From assembly GCA_951394045.1 (NCBI GenBank), contig OX595994.1, positions 2,294,001 through 2,358,000 on the forward strand: a stretch of DNA of 64,000 bases, written 5' to 3'. Both the position numbers and the translations under genes were made by a program. Shown piece by piece: positions 12,201 to 20,969 of the stretch. Under the pieces are notes generated by a model that ran no database searches, had not been told where the DNA came from, and worked only from the letters and a program-made list of their open reading frames with translations. This DNA is from Nitzschia sp. DOCU1 (lineage: Eukaryota > Bacillariophyta > Bacillariophyceae > Bacillariales > Bacillariaceae). Positions within the stretch are counted from its first letter, which is position 1. The number at the start of each line of letters is the position of its first letter.

Positions 12201-12715
12201 CCGTACGGAGTCGGCACGTGCAGATTACACTCCCCCCAGGCAACCGTTACTCCCTTGTGTCGCTTGCGAAGCCGAGCGCTAAACTCTTTGAACAGAGCTG
12301 ACTTTCCAGCGCCTGCCTCCCCCCTCACTGCAATTAGATTTAGCGACTTGAGCATGCTAGGCGGCTGTTCTTTCGGATCCCCGTCGTCGTCTGGTGTAGC
12401 AAGCCCGTCAAAGAATTCCAAGAGAACTCGAAGTTCCACGTCTCGTCCATACAGACCCAGGGAAGAAAATTTGAGACGATTTAGCTCTTCGAATACCTCG
12501 GATGTCTGGCTCGACAAGACGCTAACAGGCTGATGCGGCCGATTCTTGGAACTCGACGAGTGTTGGCTGTGGCCCGATCGCAAAACATCACTTTTGGAAC
12601 TTTCATAGGTCGCCGCCGACAGCGCCGCCCCGGAATTCTCCTCGGCCAAAGCAACGGTTGTTCTTGCAGGCAGATCGGTGTCGAGGAAACCTGTTTCTAT
12701 TCTCTTCATTGTCAT
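9248..12715 (-). CDS. STAND/AAA_16-type ATPase with long helical-repeat C-terminus (paralogue A)
   Basis: A single 1155-residue frame; ATG at 12715 is the first true methionine. The first 70 residues are Ser-rich. Then comes the AAA_16/ORC-like start LGLYGRDVELR, Walker A GEAGAGKSALF (about 124) and Walker B VVFVFDDVQWMDPASL (about 268). The remaining 700 residues are helical and TPR-like, as in MalT/PknK-type signal-transducing ATPases. It likely acts as a nucleotide-switch scaffold; the ligand is unknown. It is divergent with a close paralogue at 13083. Two C-terminal sections share near-identical DNA with that paralogue, while the flanks are clearly diverged. No kinase, cyclase or DNA-binding domain is visible. 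Confidence 0.88.
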   Translation of the reverse strand: MTMKRIETGFLDTDLPARTTVALAEENSGAALSAATYESSKSDVLRSGHSQHSSSSKNRPHQPVSVLSSQTSEVFEELNRLKFSSLGLYGRDVELRVLLEFFDGLATPDDDGDPKEQPPSMLKSLNLIAVRGEAGAGKSALFKEFSARLRKRHKGVTVAWGECNLHVPTPYGAFTSILTQLCDDIRSHALYESKIQKAILKAVGRDYRLLLDLIPNIGELIFEAGDQAAAAHESSQDSSSYNIVKSKERFKFLLRRFLHAVCRPEHMVVFVFDDVQWMDPASLQLLEIVLNDTVLERSLLVICVHRNDQLDETHNVAQLLSRIQETRGRVAKIMDLPNLSRDSMESWIADLLSTDRERVHELSDIVYRRVDGNLFFAIQFLTTLRDSGHLYYNIASMKWSWRQTDIQSSTEVTRNVLAALMEKVERLPADAKQLLQVVACLGASFDDELVCLITANLDDSIHLVTASDGKTARSPKQILDSLEEQGLLELLPNHGAAESLSKRKYCFPHSQIGLAAHEILDAGSVSRIKFQVGRVLFANKDYFDYHNLLFTTVDLWNAGADFVQGSKQSRILVDLNFEAGKRAIRSLAFEAAINYLKQALYHIPESKQWTGHYQLTLGIYNCLIKAEYANGSWDQMREHCQEIIELKGRSVMDKIVAYTAMITLLSTQEHNHIDAISLAVEVLKDLGFKFRLGIAGKFAMIGGIIKTKKLLSKAPLEGLLARGEMRDEKRLVALDIMATVNSSLYGANPDLLLCTVLATLRWSLKYGVSKDTAKCVSFYGLVEMALGNADGGTKACKLAVQLAEQQNLMHNEYAPTSAVFGFVLPWTSPLHICANQLLAGYNAGLETGDLHYGFMNITLFCFFSYCMGKSLQGLESDMHEYARQMQGYQQSLQLQFLSLTWQTALNMMGRCEGNPAVLNGQVCNFQDMLQTADNDKCLPLRAQVQCHQLQLAVYYRDFDLAAKLIRPAGSIAMVNPAHPMIWRNALFEGVAAFELVRRGKRKWKPTALNALARMKKWVDAGNVNCVHILYLLQAEKAAILESNIGQARRLYDLAISTAARNGFRNDRALATERAADMYAGLDEYWHAEYFQKASEVYREWQAWGKVEQMKKKKHNIKELMEERTADSRNSHQSHPETATAAGCTTSPLTGICFPV
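10110..10848 (-). repeat. 739-bp near-identical inverted tract, copy in ATPase A
   Basis: The reverse complement of this tract matches 14959-15697 base for base, except for roughly a dozen substitutions that I counted by eye. The two tracts are exactly the same length. Identity stops abruptly on both sides, while the surrounding coding DNA is clearly diverged. This is the pattern expected from gene conversion between head-to-head copies. Confidence 0.85.
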
Positions 12716-13082
12716 CACGAGGCTAGTCGACAGACAGTAACAGGAGGGGGGAGTTACGATAGGAATAATGATGGTGAGGTGACAAGGTAAGGTTTATCCT
12801 ATCTCGCCCCCGGTTCTCCCGCGTACCAGGCAGTATGTGTTGGAATTATGCCTAATAAGAACCTGCCCTAATAATGACCCTGCCTTATGAGAGTACTTAT
12901 GTGAGAGTCATTGTCGCTTCGCCTAATTCGCCAAAAACGAAATTGACGACGCCACGACATCAGTCAGTCTCTGTTGCCGAGCAGAATGAAGAAGCAGAGC
13001 TTCCTTAAACCAGCAGACCGATCCTCTAGTGCAAAGGCATTATCGGCATCAATGCAACCAATATAATAGTATATTGATCAAT
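12716..13082. promoter_or_regulatory. Bidirectional promoter between the ATPase paralogues
   Basis: This 367-base gap separates two divergent starts. Near its centre (about 12845-12895) there are closely spaced repeats of CCTAATAAG / CCTTATGAG type. An AT-rich stretch with ATATAATAGTATATTGATC (about 13060-13080) just precedes the plus-strand ATG. No standard motif can be named. Confidence 0.5.
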
Positions 13083-16000
13083 ATGCAGCGCGTCGAAGCA
13101 TCGATGGATTCCACCAGGGGGCGTCCCGGCCGCTTATCTACGAGTAGTGCTGGCAGCGCCGGTGGCGGCGGCAGTGGTTCGTTCTCGGTGCAGTATGGTG
13201 CCACCGGGAGTGCCGGCGGCGGCAGTGGCAGTGGCCACATGTTGCGTTCCTCCAACGACAGCGGCTCGTGGAATACCGGCATCGCGTCTGCCCCCAAAGC
13301 TCACAAACCTGCCTCGGCATTTTCGTCGCGGACGTCGGCCATGTATCAGGAGCTCAACACTCTCAACTTCAACGCCCTGGGTTTGTATGGGCGACAGGAA
13401 GAATTGAAGGCGCTGAAAGACGCCTTTGAGAACTTCAAAATTGCCGGAAGCGCCCACGATCAGCTCAACTTGATCCTAGTCGGGGGTGCCTCGGGTACGG
13501 GGAAAACGGCGCTCGTCAAGGAATTCTATTCGCAATTGGAGACCAGAGAGGGCGACGCCGTCATGTACGCCTTTGGACGGTACGACGCTTACCTCCATGT
13601 TCCACATGGAGCCTTTATTTCGGCATTGGCGCAACTGTGCTCGGATATCCGGACGCACCCACTCTACGAGTCAAAGACTCAAGATGCCATTTTGCAAGCC
13701 GTGGGGGCTGATTACAACCTGCTGCTAGACCTGGTGCCAAATTTGGGTGAACTAGTCTACGAAGCGGGGGACAAGAGACCCACATTACTAAGTAACGATG
13801 CCGAATATGACATGGTCAAGTCAAAGGAGAAATTCAAATTCTTGCTGCGGCGCTTTATGCACGCAATTTGTCAACCGGAACATCGAGTCGTGCTGTTTTT
13901 GGATGACATACAATGGATGGATCCTGCGTCGATTCAACTAATGGAAATGATTTTGAATGATCGCGCATTATCACATACTCTCTTGATCATCTGCACCTAT
14001 CGCGACGACGAAATGGACATGGGGGTTGAGACCAAGCACCCAGTTTCCAAACTCATTCAACGTGTCCAAGACAAACGCCAAATGAAGCCTACCCGTGTTC
14101 TCATCGAGAACCTGTCGATCGAATCCGTAGAGGCTCTTTTAATGACTCTACTCAAATCGGAAGACGTGCAAGAACTTGCTCGTATTGCATACACTAGAGT
14201 CCAAGGCAATGCTTTTTTCTTGATTCAATTCTTGTCGGCACTCAGGGATGGGGGATATCTCAGATATAGTATTGCTACCATGAAATGGGAATGGGATGCA
14301 GCCGAAATCAAAAGAAGCACTGTGGTTGCGAATAATGTGTTGACAGTATTAATGGAGAAAATGGAAAAGCTGCCACCCGATGCGAAGGTTGTATTACAAG
14401 TGGTAGGGTGCCTGGGTGCGAGTTTTGAGGAAGATCTTGTCACGTTGGTTGTACAAAATCTGAATACGGCAGGCATCTGGGCGGAACAACAACAGCGACA
14501 ACAAATTGCTCAACGATCAACAACAGACATATTGACGTCACTCGAAGACGACGGAATTTTGGAAGCTTTTCACGACCACAGCAAGCTGCAACGGCGACGC
14601 TCCTTTTGTTTTTCGCACAGTCAAATTGGATCTGCCGCACACGAACTCATGGATAGAGAACTCATGCCCAAACTCAAATTGGAAATCGGTCGCATCCTCT
14701 ACCAACACAGGGGCGATATAGATTTTAATGGACTCTTATTTACGATTGTCGACTTGTGGAACGAGGGGTCGGATTTAGTTACGAGCAGCAAGGAACTAAA
14801 AGTTTTGACAGATTTGAATGTCAATGCCGGTAAAAAGGCTTTGGAAGCCTTTGCCTTTGGGGCGTCGTGCAACTACCTCATGGCAGCTTTGGATCTTATT
14901 CCTGAAAACAAGCGATGGGAAGAACATTTCGAATTGTCTATGGATATCTACACTCGCTTGATAAAGGCAGAATATGCCAATGGCAGCTGGGACCAAATGC
15001 GGGAACATTGCCAAGAAATCATTGAACTCAAGGGCCGCTCCGTCATGGACAAGATTGTGGCTTATACGGCCATGATTACGCTACTTTCTACGCAAGAGCA
15101 CAACCATATTGACGCAATTTCTCTTGCGGTAGAAGTCCTGAAAGACCTTGGGTTCAAGTTTCGCTTGGGCATTGCTGGAAAATTCGCCATGATTGGGGGC
15201 CTTATCAAGACCAAGAAGCTACTAAGCAAGGCTCCTTTGGAAGGCTTGCTGGCCTGTGGTGAGATGAAAGACGAGAAGCGTTTAGTCGCTCTCGATATCA
15301 TGGCGACCGTGAATAGCAGCCTCTATGGAGCAAATCCAGACTTACTTCTGTGTACAGTTTTGGCGACTCTCCGATGGTCGCTTAAATACGGAGTCTCCAA
15401 GGATACAGCCAAGTGTGTCTCGTTCTACGGACTTGTGGAAATGGCGCTTGGAAATGCCGACGGTGGAACTAAGGCTTGCAAGCTTGCTGTGCAATTGGCC
15501 GAGCAACAAAATCTCATGCACAGCGAATATTCGCCCTCGTCGGCGGTGTATGGTTTTGTTCTTCCATGGACAAACCCTCTTCATATCTGTGCCAATCAGT
15601 TGTTGGCTGGCTACAATGCTGGCCTGGAAACAGGGGATCTTCACTACGGTTTCATGAATATCACCTTGTTTTGCTTCTTTTCATATTGTATGGGAAAACC
15701 GTTTTCGGATCTCGAAGAAGACATGCGAGAATACGCAAGGCAGATGAAAGAATACAACCAGTCCTTACAACTTCTGTTTTTGTCTCTCACGTGGCAGACC
15801 ATATTGAATTTAATGGGCCGGTGCGACGGAGACCCAGTCATTCTTACGGGAGAAGTAATGGAGTACGAAGACATGCTTCAAACTGCGGACAACGACAAGT
15901 GCCCGTCACTTCGGGCCCAAGTACAGTGCCATCAACTCCAGCTTGCAGTCTACTATCGAGATTTTGACCTTGCAGCAAAGTTAATTCGCCCGGCCGGTTC

Positions 16001-16628
16001 GATTGCAATGGTGAATCCCGCCAACCCCATCATTTGGCGAAATGCGCTTTTTGAAGGAATCGCTGCCTTTGAACTAGTCGGTCGAGGGCAGAAAAAGTGG
16101 AAGAGTACGGCACTCAGAGCAATCGCCAAGACTCAAAAATGGGTCGACTCCGGAAATGTTAATTGCGTTCACATTCTTTACTTGCTACAGGCCGAAAAGG
16201 CCGCCGTTGAAAAGGATACTGACAACGCCCGGCAACTTTTCGAAAAAGCAATCATCACCGCTGCTCGAAATGGATATCGAAACGATCGCGCTTTGGCAAC
16301 CGAGCGGTGCGCTGAAATGTACGCCGTCCTAGGGGACGAGTTTTGGTTCAACGATTATTTCCAAAGAGCTATAGACGCCTACAGGGAGATAGAAGCCTTT
16401 GGTAAAGTCGACCGAATGATGGAAGAACCAAGACAATTGGAAGCACCGAAGCCATGCTTCGAAATTAGTCTTGTCGCGGCCGATCCCCAGGACGAGAGCG
16501 ATCATAAAGATTTCGACAAGAAGCGCAGCGATTATACGACAGTTTCGGAGTTGACAAGTGTACGGTTCGACGAGAGCCGTATGGGTTTCACCAATGACCT
16601 TGGTGACCCCAATTTTTCGAATTTTTAG
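13083..16628 (+). CDS. STAND/AAA_16-type ATPase with long helical-repeat C-terminus (paralogue B)
   Basis: The frame opens further upstream, but the first ATG is at 13083, giving 1181 residues. The N-terminal 80 residues are Gly/Ser-rich. The same architecture follows as in the neighbour: LGLYGRQEELK, Walker A GGASGTGKTALV (about 133-144), Walker B VVLFLDDIQWMDPASI (about 268), then a long helical-repeat region to about residue 1110 and an acidic/basic tail not shared with the paralogue. Identity with paralogue A is moderate in the ATPase domain. It jumps to near identity over the stretch starting KAEYANGSWDQMREH and again around MLQTADNDKC. The function is presumably regulatory nucleotide-dependent switching; the partner is unknown. 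Confidence 0.88.
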   Translation: MQRVEASMDSTRGRPGRLSTSSAGSAGGGGSGSFSVQYGATGSAGGGSGSGHMLRSSNDSGSWNTGIASAPKAHKPASAFSSRTSAMYQELNTLNFNALGLYGRQEELKALKDAFENFKIAGSAHDQLNLILVGGASGTGKTALVKEFYSQLETREGDAVMYAFGRYDAYLHVPHGAFISALAQLCSDIRTHPLYESKTQDAILQAVGADYNLLLDLVPNLGELVYEAGDKRPTLLSNDAEYDMVKSKEKFKFLLRRFMHAICQPEHRVVLFLDDIQWMDPASIQLMEMILNDRALSHTLLIICTYRDDEMDMGVETKHPVSKLIQRVQDKRQMKPTRVLIENLSIESVEALLMTLLKSEDVQELARIAYTRVQGNAFFLIQFLSALRDGGYLRYSIATMKWEWDAAEIKRSTVVANNVLTVLMEKMEKLPPDAKVVLQVVGCLGASFEEDLVTLVVQNLNTAGIWAEQQQRQQIAQRSTTDILTSLEDDGILEAFHDHSKLQRRRSFCFSHSQIGSAAHELMDRELMPKLKLEIGRILYQHRGDIDFNGLLFTIVDLWNEGSDLVTSSKELKVLTDLNVNAGKKALEAFAFGASCNYLMAALDLIPENKRWEEHFELSMDIYTRLIKAEYANGSWDQMREHCQEIIELKGRSVMDKIVAYTAMITLLSTQEHNHIDAISLAVEVLKDLGFKFRLGIAGKFAMIGGLIKTKKLLSKAPLEGLLACGEMKDEKRLVALDIMATVNSSLYGANPDLLLCTVLATLRWSLKYGVSKDTAKCVSFYGLVEMALGNADGGTKACKLAVQLAEQQNLMHSEYSPSSAVYGFVLPWTNPLHICANQLLAGYNAGLETGDLHYGFMNITLFCFFSYCMGKPFSDLEEDMREYARQMKEYNQSLQLLFLSLTWQTILNLMGRCDGDPVILTGEVMEYEDMLQTADNDKCPSLRAQVQCHQLQLAVYYRDFDLAAKLIRPAGSIAMVNPANPIIWRNALFEGIAAFELVGRGQKKWKSTALRAIAKTQKWVDSGNVNCVHILYLLQAEKAAVEKDTDNARQLFEKAIITAARNGYRNDRALATERCAEMYAVLGDEFWFNDYFQRAIDAYREIEAFGKVDRMMEEPRQLEAPKPCFEISLVAADPQDESDHKDFDKKRSDYTTVSELTSVRFDESRMGFTNDLGDPNFSNF
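14959..15697 (+). repeat. 739-bp near-identical inverted tract, copy in ATPase B
   Basis: This is the partner of 10110-10848. A second, shorter tract (about 150 bases, 15873-16022 against 9785-9934 reversed) is also nearly identical, separated from the first by diverged sequence. Identity is therefore patchy and not a recent whole-gene duplication. Confidence 0.85.
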
Positions 16629-17114
16629 GTTGCCACCCTCGCCTCTCTGGTATCGTATCGTACTTCCTCGTATTATCGTGCCGTTAACGCAGTGTAACGT
16701 ACACACTATCCAGTTTGCAACTACCTTGACGATCGAAGAAGATCGGCCTCTTTTCGCGCCGGAGTGAAATTTTCCACCTCTAGGACCGTTTAACACGCAA
16801 TTAGTATTTTGATTGTGGATACCATACTTTGTAGTCCGCGTGGAATCGAATAGCTTCCAGAGGACCTTCCCCATCCAGAAGTTCGTTTGATACCGCTCTA
16901 CCCAAAAGTAACAAAGCTGACGCTTAAGACTTGATGTGTCATCATCTTGTGATTCGTTGCACCGGCAGGGGCTGCTCCCCGTTCATTCGACTTCTACAGC
17001 ACCTTCGGTGGGGGACGAAAGTCTTTAGCTTTGCTACCTCTAGACCGTTTAGGAAATAGGTGCGCAAAAATGTTGGAAGTTAGAGATGAATTGTGAAAAA
17101 CACCTGGACGCCTC
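16629..17114. other. Intergenic between convergent genes
   Basis: Holds the 3' ends of ATPase B (plus) and the EF-hand phosphatase (minus). I see no gene. A CCTCTAGACCGTTTA-like string occurs twice (about 16777-16791, and 17037-17051 with one extra base difference), a possible short repeat. Confidence 0.5.
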
Positions 17115-19400
17115 CTACAGGGAACCGAACACTTTGTTGAATTCATTCAGGTCGATGTTTCCAGATCCATCCCGATCCATCAATGAGAATAACTCCCGCG
17201 CGTCATAAAGCTTCTCATGAGGACTGAGCTGCTTGTTCAACATATCAATGCCAACCTTCCACTCCTCGTAGTCAACGGTGCCCGAGCCGTCGGCATCCAA
17301 AAACTCAAATGCCAGCTTGAGAATCTCGTGGTTCCTCGCAAGCGTCTCCACTTGACCCCTTCCCATCGACTTTGATATGCTTGAAGATACTAGGTGGGAG
17401 TGCGACAAGTGCTCCTTGAACTCCTCCAACCCGACCACACCATTGCCGTCATCATCAAATTTCGCAAACAAGGCGTCGGGGTCTCGGATTTGACGGTTCT
17501 TGGGAAGGTGATGACGATTGAGAATATGAACTCCTGCCAGGAACTCGGCCTTTTCTATGGCTCCACTCTCGTTGACGTCCAAAAACTCAAAAATGGCAAG
17601 CATCTTGTCCTCGTGATCCACTGCATTCGCCATCTTTTCCTTGTCGTTGAGGGCCTCCACAACTCCTGTTGAGTTTTCGATGAGATACTCTCTCCAATCA
17701 ATATACTTCCCTTCAGGATCTATTGTTGGTGCCACTTCAGGTTGCAGAGTTTCCCAAGACACATTCTTAAGGTCAAGAGCCTTATGCATGACTTCCACCC
17801 ATTGATCAACCGTAACAAGATGGTCCTTTTCCACCTCTTCAAACGACCTTACGAGTTTGGACTTATTCTGCGTCAGGAATTTTCGCATGCTTTCGTCCAG
17901 ACTAGGTGCAAGATTGGATGTAAAAAGAGACATTACTGTAGCTTCGGCTTGCTCCGCCAAATTCCAAAACATTTTCGCAAAGGGTTCGCTTTGGTTAGAC
18001 TTCTGTTTATTCCTTGGCTGATAGGGAAACTGGATTGGTCGATACGCCCCGTCGCTACTATACAGATTTAAAACTGCCCCAAGGCTTTTGCCGAGTCCAT
18101 TGGGATAGTTTGCTGCCGAAAAGATGGTCACCACCTTCTTGCCATTTCCACAGTCCAGTACTTTCATTCCATGCTCAGTTGGCTCATGCCCTCGAACAAG
18201 GTAATTGAGTTTTTCCCGTGTAAGGAATTCTTCAGCGACATCAGGACCGAATTCCACCCCCGTGCCCCGCTTGTTTGGATGAATTCCTGGTATTTCTGAA
18301 GGGTCGCTCCAGAGTAATTTCTCAATCAACTTCCCAGTTGAGCTAGTTGGCTGCACCAACGTGTCGTACTTGCTCCTGTCGGCAAATGTCAACTTTCGTA
18401 CCTGATCCAGTCGAAAGTCTCTGGAGGGCAGCCCTCCATGGACTATGAAAGCTGTATCTGTCACGACAGCTAGCGGCAAGGCCGCAAAGGTTTTGCTCAA
18501 CGTATCCCATAATCGCTTCATGGAACGATCGTCAAGTTTGTACTTCTTCTTGAGTTCGTCGGCAAAGCCGTAGACAGTCGCCACCATACTATCTTCGTGA
18601 TTTCCGCGAACTAGAACTACCTGATCTGGATATGCCAGTTTGAGTAACAGCAAGGTTGTCAGAACTTCCAGGGAGTCGTCTCCCCGGTCGACAAAATCCC
18701 CAGCAAAAACCACACAACGATTCTCCTCGCTCAAGTCTCCCAGTAGGTCCAGAATGGACATCATACTGGGGATGCACCCGTGAATGTCACCTACAACGGT
18801 GACTGTTTCCGTGTTTCGCTTGTCAACCAGGGTGTCTTCCTTCTTGAATAGAAGTGTAGCCGCCTGGAAAAGTTGAATTAGCGAGGCTATCTCCAATTCT
18901 TTGGCTTCGTTGTGGAGATTGTCCATTATGTAGAGAACTTCCTCGGTCGTCAGATTGAATAAATCAATGCCGGTAAGGTCGACTTTAGTTTGATCGCACA
19001 TGGTCGGAAGCTCCGTTTTGTGTGGTTGGAGTTCCCCCTTTCGCCTGGCTTCCACGAGTTTGGTCAACTCATTTAGGAATCTCGCCATTTTGATTTTCTG
19101 CATTTCTTCTTTGAACTCCAAGGCCGCCCGGAGCTGAAAACTCGTGCTGGGGCTGGCCGAGGCGGCGGCCGTTGCAGCTTCTGCGTGAGTGACTTGAGGT
19201 CCACTTTCAGCTTTACCAATAAAAAAGTATGCGAGAGGCAGGCCAATCGCTCCAACAAGCAGCGAATTCACCGCATTGTTTCTCGCTTGCTGGCTATGGC
19301 GAAATTTGAAAAGTGTAGCAGTTGAGGCAGCAACTACTGGTACTTCACGTAGCTTCCTCTGAAGTAGTTGACTGCCAAGAAGGCGAGCGGCGACGCTCAT
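17115..19400 (-). CDS. PPP-family Ser/Thr phosphatase with four EF-hands, organelle-anchored N-terminus
   Basis: Removes phosphate from Ser/Thr under calcium control. With the start at MSVAARLLG (19400) it is 761 residues. The N-terminus is basic and Ser/Ala/Leu-rich, followed by a hydrophobic span (SLLVGAIGLPLAYFFIG, about 45-62), suggesting a mitochondrial or other organellar membrane anchor. The metallophosphatase core has GDIHG (about 202), GDFVDRG (about 231), GNHED (about 264) and a later HGG. Four canonical EF loops follow: DVNESGAIEKAE (about 607), DDDGNGVVGLEE (about 648), DADGSGTVDYEE (about 700) and DRDGSGNIDLNE (about 741). The order resembles PPEF/RdgC, but I see no IQ motif. An in-frame extension upstream to 19646 lacks a good start and is probably 5' UTR. 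Confidence 0.9.
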   Translation of the reverse strand: MSVAARLLGSQLLQRKLREVPVVAASTATLFKFRHSQQARNNAVNSLLVGAIGLPLAYFFIGKAESGPQVTHAEAATAAASASPSTSFQLRAALEFKEEMQKIKMARFLNELTKLVEARRKGELQPHKTELPTMCDQTKVDLTGIDLFNLTTEEVLYIMDNLHNEAKELEIASLIQLFQAATLLFKKEDTLVDKRNTETVTVVGDIHGCIPSMMSILDLLGDLSEENRCVVFAGDFVDRGDDSLEVLTTLLLLKLAYPDQVVLVRGNHEDSMVATVYGFADELKKKYKLDDRSMKRLWDTLSKTFAALPLAVVTDTAFIVHGGLPSRDFRLDQVRKLTFADRSKYDTLVQPTSSTGKLIEKLLWSDPSEIPGIHPNKRGTGVEFGPDVAEEFLTREKLNYLVRGHEPTEHGMKVLDCGNGKKVVTIFSAANYPNGLGKSLGAVLNLYSSDGAYRPIQFPYQPRNKQKSNQSEPFAKMFWNLAEQAEATVMSLFTSNLAPSLDESMRKFLTQNKSKLVRSFEEVEKDHLVTVDQWVEVMHKALDLKNVSWETLQPEVAPTIDPEGKYIDWREYLIENSTGVVEALNDKEKMANAVDHEDKMLAIFEFLDVNESGAIEKAEFLAGVHILNRHHLPKNRQIRDPDALFAKFDDDGNGVVGLEEFKEHLSHSHLVSSSISKSMGRGQVETLARNHEILKLAFEFLDADGSGTVDYEEWKVGIDMLNKQLSPHEKLYDARELFSLMDRDGSGNIDLNEFNKVFGSL

Positions 19401-19634
19401 TGCGGTGTTATGGTGCTCTTGAGAAAGGATTGACTGAGTCGTCGTTTTTGCTTTCCTAATTTGTCGCGGCGAAACTTTTATGCGCAATTTTAGAAACCCC
19501 TCGGATGACGTATCTACGATTTTCTGTATCGTACGTACTTTGAGTATCCAAGAGAGCAACATTATTGTGCTCGCGAGTTTAATATAAATAAATAAAGAAG
19601 AAAAGTAATTAATAAAATGTCCGCAGGACGTACC
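19401..19634. promoter_or_regulatory. Short upstream region of the EF-hand phosphatase
   Basis: Only about 235 bases separate the start codon at 19400 from the terminal inverted repeat of the mobile element on the right, so the element may supply or disturb upstream sequence. A TAATATAAATAAATAAAG stretch (about 19580-19598) is AT-rich and could serve as a core promoter on the minus strand. Confidence 0.35.
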
Positions 19635-19941
19635 CAGGGACACCAACGAAAATATCGCACGATGCTAATTTTGGCGATACGTGGCGATGGACAGACCTCC
19701 TCGGGGTTACGCCAAGGAGCAATGGCGCGGGAAGGCGCGCCATCCGAATTTTCGAGTACCCCAACGGATACAAAAGCAGTTTTGGTTGGTTAATTTCTTT
19801 TTATATTGATATTGTTTCCTTAGGGTCTTGTAATATTTTTGTATGTGCTTCAATGATTCAAAGGACACGTCGGTCGTCCAATGAAGGAATCATCGCCAGA
19901 TCACCCCTTACTTATCGAATGACTCGTAAGCGACATTCGGG
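19635..19941 (+). repeat. Left terminal inverted repeat
   Basis: Starts CAGGGACACC and pairs with 20970-21265. The left copy carries an extra insertion of about a dozen bases near 19878 relative to the right copy, plus scattered single-base changes. Confidence 0.85.
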
Positions 19942-20969
19942 CATCATTCGGAGACTTATTGTCTCCGTGTTTCCCCGACTGTCTCCCGAGTGTCGCCGGC
20001 CTATCGCCAAGGCGACAAAGGAGTGTCGCCCGAGTGTCTCCAACATCGCCAAGTTTCGCCGAGTTTCGCCACGTGTCGCCGGCGACTGTGGAAACTCTAC
20101 TGAGGAAAAGAAAGAAGATTCTCCGGCGACACTTGGCGAAACTCGGCGATACTTAGAGACATAGTGTCGCCGAGTATGGGCGACACTCGGAGACATTTTG
20201 TTCTCTCTCGTCGCCTGGCATCGCAGGGTAACACCCAATGTCGCCGCTTCTTTGGATTCGTTGGGATTCGCCGCGATTCCGTGACACTTCTGCGATATTT
20301 GGCGACAATTGCGACACTCGGCGAAACTTGGGGACATAGTGTCTCCGAATGTTGCGGACATAGTGTCGCCGGCATGTCGCCAAGGTCCCACTCTGGCGAG
20401 TCGAATTCAATTTTAAAGCGCTCCGACGTGTCAGATTCCTTTAATTGGCTCTTTGTGGGAATGAATTGGCGGGAATTGGGAGTTGTGTTGGCGGCAATTG
20501 GCAGGGTTTCATCCGTTGTGGATTGTTGTTTAGGCGATTGGGTGTATCACATTGAAGCTAGGCGTCCTGTCGATCCTGGATACTCTTCCGTTGGTGGAAC
20601 AAGAGCAAGAGGGACGCGGCGCCTTGGCGGTGGCGTTTGGAGCAGCACGTTCTTTGCGCTTTTTCGCGGGGTTGGCAGTGGTGGCATCGATTGCCATGGG
20701 GACTGAGGCCCCGAAGTTACGGGTATTGTCCTCCTTCTTTCTCCTTTTGTTCTTGATGTTGTTGGTTGTCGACATGCTGGTTTTGTGAATGCTGCCATCG
20801 TGGTTTGTGATCCCTTTTCACAACAAAACCTCGAGATTGTGGCGGTTGCTTTTCACGAATGAAGCGGACTGACTGATTATAGCCCCTAGTGGAAGGCGAC
20901 ACTCGGGCGATAGTCGGTGACACTCGCGACAGTCGGTGATACAAGGCGACGAAATGTCGCCGAAGGACG

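Noticed and set aside
19401..19646. N-terminal extension of the EF-hand phosphatase
   Set aside because: In-frame but overlapping the transposon edge; the MSVAARLLG start gives a proper presequence and the extension looks non-coding.
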